Source: Amoebophrya sp. AT5.2 (lineage: Eukaryota > Sar > Dinophyceae > Syndiniales > Amoebophryaceae). From it: 48,494 nucleotides of DNA. The DNA is taken from positions 1 through 48,494 of the forward strand of contig RXOD01003835.1 of assembly GCA_005223375.1 (NCBI GenBank). The letters are read 5' to 3'. Every line of letters starts with the position of its first letter. Positions within the stretch are counted from its first letter, which is position 1. The notes below the pieces were generated by a model, which saw only the letters and a program-made list of their open reading frames with translations, ran no database searches and was not told the origin of the DNA. The translations under genes and the position numbers were made by a program. Below are positions 33,927-48,494 of the stretch, piece by piece.

Positions 33927-34600
33927 GACGCCTTAGTTATCATGGGACGTAACATTTCGATTCAAAAAATAAAAACAGCGAACGCGACAAGGTCGGTAGT
34001 TCACCTTTGTTTGTGATCGTGTGTGTGTGTGTCTGTTGAAGCTGTCCATGCTTCAATGGACGAGCGCAACGAGGGCCCTTCGTTCGTTGCTGCGCAGATT
34101 TTCCGTAAAAAGCTTTCGCGACCTCGGTTTTCGTTGTGTAAGTAGCACGCTTTGGATTGCTTTTCTTTCGCTTTCCGTCATTATTTTTACTCCCTCGGTC
34201 GATTTTCCGGAGAGAGTGGAGGGAATCCCACTAATATGTCTGTCTCATCGTCGTTGTAACATTTTGACGGGATCAACACATGAGAATGAGATAAAAAAAA
34301 AGCATCCGAGTCGGAACTCTGTGCTCCTGCCTGCATCATCTTCATTAAATGAGTTCTGATCACAAATTCCTCTTGATCACCCTCAGGGCCTCCTCTTTAT
34401 TCCCACTAAAGCTAAACATTTTCATGGCTACCCTCGAGCATTCCTTGGATCTGACTTTCCTGAGAATGATTTGCTTCACCTTCGCCACACGCAGGTTGCG
34501 GTAGTCATCAGCGTTTTTTCACAGATACATATGTTGACGCAGCTCAATCGTAAAGATTTACAACCATTAATTTCAAGTATTACTTTCGAGAGAGGACAAC
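33927..34600. other. Intergenic spacer with a short GT repeat
   Basis: About 670 bases between the giant gene and the desaturase gene. A GT dinucleotide run lies at about 34019-34031. A 112-codon frame at 34021-34359 is low in coding character. Confidence 0.5.
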
Positions 34601-36755
34601 ATGTGTCGCCCGGAGATGCCTCAGCCGGATGGTGCCACCACCGTTGACCCCACCAAAGCCGCCCTGACTCCCCGCGTTATATCACAAGCCGAGATGCTGG
34701 ACGCTGGTAGCGGCTCGAACAAGAAGCGCTTGTTTACAAGAGCAGAGGTGGAGGAAAAGGGGAGCGGCCCCGATGCGGAGTACTACTTTATCATCAAGAA
34801 GCAGGTGTACAAGGTCCCGCAAAAATGGGCAATGACAGGCCACCCCGGAGGCGAGATCTTGCTGCGCGACGCCAGGGGAACGGACATCACGGTATATTGA
34901 ACCATTCTACAGTCGTTCTACTCGTTGTCGTAGTAAAAAAGGCTAAGTTGCCATGTTGATGACTCTTTTCATCTGTCTCGGAACCTCGCTACAACAGCTC
35001 CAGTTTCTCGGCAACCACCGCGACGAGTTTGTGGCGCCGCTTCTGAAGCGCTTCCAAGTGGGCTACGTAGAGGACGAGCAATCGCCGATGGAAACGGAGT
35101 TTGCAACCATGATTGAGGACCTCCAGAGCGATCCGGATTGGTTCCAGTGCAGCTACCTATTCTACGCCGGCGTGCAGCTCCGCTACTTCGCAATTCTGTT
35201 CGCGAGCGTTGCCTGCGTGGTCTACGGGGAAAGCTTCTCCGTAAGGTGTATCCTGGCCGCGGTGCTGATGGGCTTCTACTTCCAGCAGGTCGCCTTTATT
35301 GGCCATGACACAGGGCACAACGGAGTCACGCACTCGCTGTTCGCAGATGAATGCTTGGGGTACTTTTTTTTTAAAAGTGTTCTTTCTCGCGATCCATCTA
35401 TTTTTTTTATTTATTATTTAGGTCATTTATGTATCATCGTAGTCCTAGTCGCTGAGTTTGTTTGGATTTCAGATGGGGGAAAAGCAATCGCCGCAAGAAA
35501 AAGAAATTTGAAAATTAAAAAAAAAAAACGAAACAGGCTCTTCTGGGGCAACGCAATGTCGGGCATAAGTGGCGGCTGGTGGAAGGCGACGCACAACGTG
35601 CACCACTTGGTGACAAATAGCGTAGAGTACGATCCAGACATTCAGCATTTGCCCGTCTACGCTGTGACGGAAAAGTACTTCAAGGGCGTCTTCAGCGAGT
35701 ATCACATGAGAGTCCTGCCCTTCGACAGAATCTCGCAAATCGTCGTTCGATTCCAGCACCTCCTCTATTACCCAATCCTGGCGGTGGCAAGGTACTTCAT
35801 TGTTCTGTACGATACATAAGTACGTTGTTTATTCGAAATGCACCCACGTAGAATTTGAATCCCCAACATCTAGCAAGCCTCTGTTTGGTTTATTGAACCG
35901 CCGCAGCAGTATACCTTTATCTCATCTTCAAGAACGACCCAAAAAAATTCAGGGTGAACCTCTACCTCCAGTCCTTCCTGTTATGCTTGTCCCCGTACCC
36001 CGTTTTCCGACGGTGGGGCGGGAAGAGCCGAACGAAGGAGCTCGCCTGCCTGGGCTTCTTCTGGGCGTGGTTTTCGCTCTTGGTAGCGCAGCTGCCGACG
36101 GCGGGAGAGAGAATAGCGTTCGTGATGCTGGCGCACGCGGTGTCGGGAATTCTGCACGTACAGATCACCATCTCCCACTTCCCGATGCCAGTGATAGAAG
36201 GAAACCCGCTGAAGAACAAGGAGATCAACTGGATCCAGGTCCAACTCTCCGGCAGCATGGATGTTGGTACTTTTCATCCCGCGAGCTTGGGCTTACTTTC
36301 TTTTTATACTTCTGTCGTATTCGTGCTCACAATTTTCTGCAACACTTTTTGTTCTGACCGGTTCCGATATGGATAAAATTTTGCAACAAGAACTAATCGA
36401 CCTGCTTCTGAAGAGCGTCTGGCTTCTTTCTTCTTGTGACAGACACATCAGTAGAGGTTTTCCTTCGCAAACCCCGACCACAAACATCAAACCGTCCACA
36501 GAGTGCCCTACCTGGATGGATTGGTTCCACGGCGGCCTTCAGTTTCAAGCGGTCCACCATCTGATTCCGCGCATCCCGCGACACAACCTGCGACGGTTGC
36601 GCGACGAGAAGATCCTGCCATTCTGCAAAAAACATGGGTTGGAGTACAAACGGGCGGGGTTCATCGCGTGCAACCTGATGGTGATCGACACACTCCGCAA
36701 AACCGCGGACAAGGTCTCTCCGTTCCTCTGGGACGCGATCAATGCGCAAGGCTGA
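34601..36755 (+). CDS. Cytochrome b5-fused front-end desaturase, delta-8 sphingolipid type
   Basis: Five exons (34601-34891, 34998-35359, 35537-35791, 35953-36266, 36502-36755) join in phase to 491 residues. The N-terminal cytochrome b5 domain carries HPGG (81-84) and a second haem histidine, H104. The three histidine boxes that bind the di-iron centre are HDTGH (200-204), HNVHH (237-241, within GGWWKATHNVHH) and QAVHH (423-427). Hydrophobic segments surround boxes 1 and 2. This family desaturates between an existing double bond or the lipid head and the carboxyl end, in the endoplasmic reticulum, taking electrons through the fused b5 domain. The WMDWFHGGLQFQ and RIPRHNLR surroundings resemble delta-8 sphingolipid desaturases more than fatty-acyl ones. 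Box 3 has AV where most relatives have IE. Intron 35360-35536 is stop-free and 3n, so it is easily mistaken for coding. Confidence 0.93.
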
Positions 36756-38671
36756 ATGAAACTTCATCTTCTTCAGCGGCGTGATCAAGATCATCGTCAT
36801 CTACTTCGACATTCGAGTTCGACTTCGAGTTCCACTCACCCCATTCTTATTCATCGACATGTTCCCTTTGCTCTTGCAAAAGGACACGTATGCTGGACAC
36901 GACCTGCCACAAAAATCCGGATCTACTTCGTTTTTACATCGAAGAGCTTGTCGGAGGCGAACTTTCTACTTTGGAACGTACGCACCAGCAGTGCGAAGCG
37001 ACGTGGAGGAAGCAGCACAATGGTGCATCAGCGTTGACGCTATTCCTCGGTCGGCACCGGCCCTCCCAGACGACCGGGGAAGAGAATAGAGTTCCGCAGC
37101 CTTCGGGGTTGATGCTGAATTTTGTGGCAGGAACGGGAAAATATACAGCGGCCCGAAAATGCAACCCCATCATTGATGCCCCTTTGAGTTGACAGCTCGC
37201 GTCGCGGTAACGAGCAAGCAAGCACGACAAGCAGCAGAAAACTGGCAACTTCGTTTGTACAAACGCACATTGCCTCCGAGCTTCACAGGTGATGTTTTTT
37301 GACGTGTGACAAGAATTTTCCGTCTCAACTAATCGATCCTCGGCTTGTCTATAGCTGTACTACAAGGGACAAGAATTTGCGCGTGTGCAGTCGATTTGGG
37401 GTTTCATAGGGCAACGAGGACTCAAGGCTGTACCTCGAAGATGGCGACGATGTAAGTATGGCCCGAGATGATTTGGTTTTGGGCGAGCAAGACGGGGGGA
37501 AATATAACTAAATTGGGGCTTCTAAAATAACTTACAACTGGAACTGAGTACATGGGCTACAGGGCAAGGGCTTGCGACTGGGATGCACTGCTGGAACTTG
37601 TGAAGCTATATTCTCTCACTTGTTGCCGACCTCGACGTCTCTCTCGTACCATAATAATTGTCTTCGCTCAATCTGCTGTTCCGAGCAAGATGATGAAGGC
37701 CCGAAAAGAATTACCAGTCCAAGTTGATTCATTGCGGTAGACGAAGCTGCAGTCGCGCTCTGCCGCTGCTCCTCACAAAAAACATCGCCCAAGCGTCGAT
37801 ATCTTCGAAGCTTGTTTGACTGACTCTCCAACCTTCTCCGCCTGCGGAGCGGAGCGGATTGTCGGTTTCATTTCGCATGTGTGCAGTTACGTATGAACTA
37901 TTTTCGTTGCCAACAAGCGCAAGCGCAACGAAATAAGACCGGCAAAGACCACCGGCACAGAAAAGCTTGCTAAGCCCATTCGGTTTCGGAAGCGACGACT
38001 CGCCCACTTTGTGAAACGTTGTTCTACAGTACCCGCGGTCCCCGTCCCGTGGATTCCATTTTGTGGCAGAAAAATGAAGCGATCTTCTAGGCACCACTTG
38101 GTCGTGCTCGTGGTGCACCAGGTGTTTATATGTCGTGCGGCCAGAGGTGGACGACGCCAGTCAACTTCCGTGTACCTATTGCTGTAGTAAATAGTTCAAG
38201 TTCATCTCAGTCAACGAACGGGGCCGTGGTGGAGTTAACCCGAAGCAGCTTTCGTTTGCGATCCATGTTCCCCATACATCGAATCTTTCGAATGACGAAA
38301 ACTCGTGATCCCCGTGGCTCGAACAATACTCAAATCCTGTCCAACGGAGACCGATCATTCGTGAAATTTTCGGTTCATGGATGCGTTTCTTCTTTGAAGC
38401 AGTTTGCCAGGAGCGCTGTACTTATTCATTTGTAGCCTCGGACTGTAGAAGTAGCTCCCTCACTCTTTATCGTGCGTAGTCTTAGACCATTTCCGCTTCA
38501 TTTTCTTGCAGCGACTTCATTTTGAGATCGTTGCGGCTTTGGCGCTGCCTCGTTCTGTTTTTTGAAAAATATTAATATACCCCTTTTTTATTTGGACAAC
38601 ATAGACATACAATATCAAATTCATATAGTAGTCTTCATCACCGACTCCGACGACCATCGGATAGCAGCAAA
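36756..38671. other. Intergenic spacer, nothing recognised
   Basis: About 1.9 kb, the longest gene-free stretch. Frames of 60-130 codons occur on both strands without domain content. No tRNA, snRNA or repeat was seen. Confidence 0.5.
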
Positions 38672-47502
<8,831 letters not shown>

Positions 47503-48494
47503 GAAGCTGGAACAAGGACGAGAAGCAAGACTAAACCACGGGGAAAATAATTTACAGACAATGCACAATGAATTTGGCGGCTTTCGCGGTTCGGTGGTGG
47601 GTGAAATCATGCGACGATGCATATCTTCTGGATGCACTACAAGTGTAAATGTAAATATTTTCACGATCACGCCGCCTGGAGAAGTGGCGTCGTTCCAGAG
47701 CTGCAAGTATAACGATTCACCAGGGAGGAGGCATATCGTTCGCAGGCTGTGCGGGCTTCTGAGTTTGCGCGTGATAAATCGAAGGTAGTCAACTCTATCA
47801 TCCCAGAATCACCGCTGCTTTTATTTTTGCCTGACCCAAAAAAGATAGAAAGAACATACTTACAACAAGATATTTATAATAAAATGATAACGTCGGACTC
47901 GGAGGTGGATTACTCTTTTAAACCACTGCTCGGGACGCGATGGAGCTTGTGGCGGACCACAGCCCCAGCTCCAGCTGAAGGCGCCGTAATCCCAGGACCA
48001 CTCCTCGCAGACGAGCATGTCTATCTTGTTTCTTTTTGTTTCACATTCACACTGACTCTGGCTCCGGCTAAGATCGTTCGCTGCTTGTTGAGGTTGCCGG
48101 CAGAGCGTCGAAATTGTGCGGGGCTCGCTCCCGAACGGAGAACCAAGAATCGCGGCATTCTCAACGGTAAACATTTGTTTTCCGAGGGCCATCGTACGAA
48201 GTACAATGGCGAACTGATGACAGATGAATACCACTGCGAAAAATATCGCTCCGTGAGTAGAGAATGAAAGCCAGGCCCCGACCCACAGGAAAACGGGCTA
48301 CCTTCAACACGCGCAAGTTGTTCAGCAATCGGTGATGTAGTCCCGCAATAGAGTCGATAGATTTTTATTGTCGTACGAGCAAGAAGACGCGACCTCCTCC
48401 TCGTCCGACGTATCTCTCATGCAGCGGACCGCTGTGGCGGCAATCAAAACTGTGGCGGCAATCAAAACTACTCGTCCTGAACAGCAAGACCGGC
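47503..48494. other. Actin 2 downstream region, diverged duplicate
   Basis: A continuous frame of 172 codons (47749-48267) overlaps the counterpart of the possible small secreted gene. The ATG at 47883 aligns with the one at 44742, but the hydrophobic signal is lost (DYSFKPLLGTRW instead of KQLLLGMLLGSW). I do not call a gene. No acceptor/donor pair was assigned. Confidence 0.4.
48432..48467. repeat. 18-base tandem duplication
   Basis: CTGTGGCGGCAATCAAAA occurs twice back to back, followed by CT. It is a perfect direct repeat of two units with no gene around it. Confidence 0.9.

Noticed and set aside
34021..34359. 112-codon frame between the giant gene and the desaturase
   Set aside because: Begins in a GT microsatellite and lacks coding character; no homologous motif.

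Overview
The window is nuclear DNA from a protist, most likely a microbial alveolate. The genes have spliceosomal introns (about 105-430 bases, GT...AG). There is no operon structure. The content includes two intron-bearing actin genes, a cytosolic-type arginyl-tRNA synthetase, a cytochrome-b5-fused lipid desaturase and several long low-complexity proteins. Every gene I can support lies on the + strand. One-way gene order, tandem near-identical actin copies and unusual splice donors (mostly GTACT rather than GTAAGT) would suit the dinoflagellate lineage, including parasitic relatives, but the lineage is an inference. No gene here proves it.

Layout: 1-970 holds a short acidic ORF and filler. 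971-2627 is coding-like DNA broken across frames, either a decayed gene or one with introns I cannot parse. 2838-3509 (possibly to 3746) encodes a probable mitochondrial protein. 4270-5370 encodes a membrane-anchored propeller-like protein. 6588-10683 is a large coiled-coil protein of centrosome/cilium flavour. 11778-14321 is a spliced two-part protein (NTF2-like half plus thioredoxin-like half). 15463-18408 is a 981-residue unknown. 19035-20327 is a low-complexity protein. 22103-23614 is a protein arginine methyltransferase homologue lacking a catalytic glutamate. 24550-25215 is a small Gln/Lys-rich ORF. 26596-33926 is a three-exon gene for a low-complexity protein of about 2,340 residues.

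The right third has the best-defined genes. A five-exon front-end desaturase (34601-36755, 491 aa) has all three histidine boxes and an HPGG cytochrome b5 domain. A six-exon ArgRS (38672-41697, 598 aa) has an HVGH signature. Two three-exon actin genes (42659-44386 and 45721-47502, 376 aa each) differ by one residue and sit in a tandem duplication of about 3.06 kb. All these exon joins were derived from phase and family conservation.

The genes do not form a pathway. The most unusual things are the GTACT donor signature, the perfectly conserved block in the second intron of both actins, the catalytically altered PRMT, and a possible small secreted-protein gene that was duplicated along with actin and has diverged quickly.
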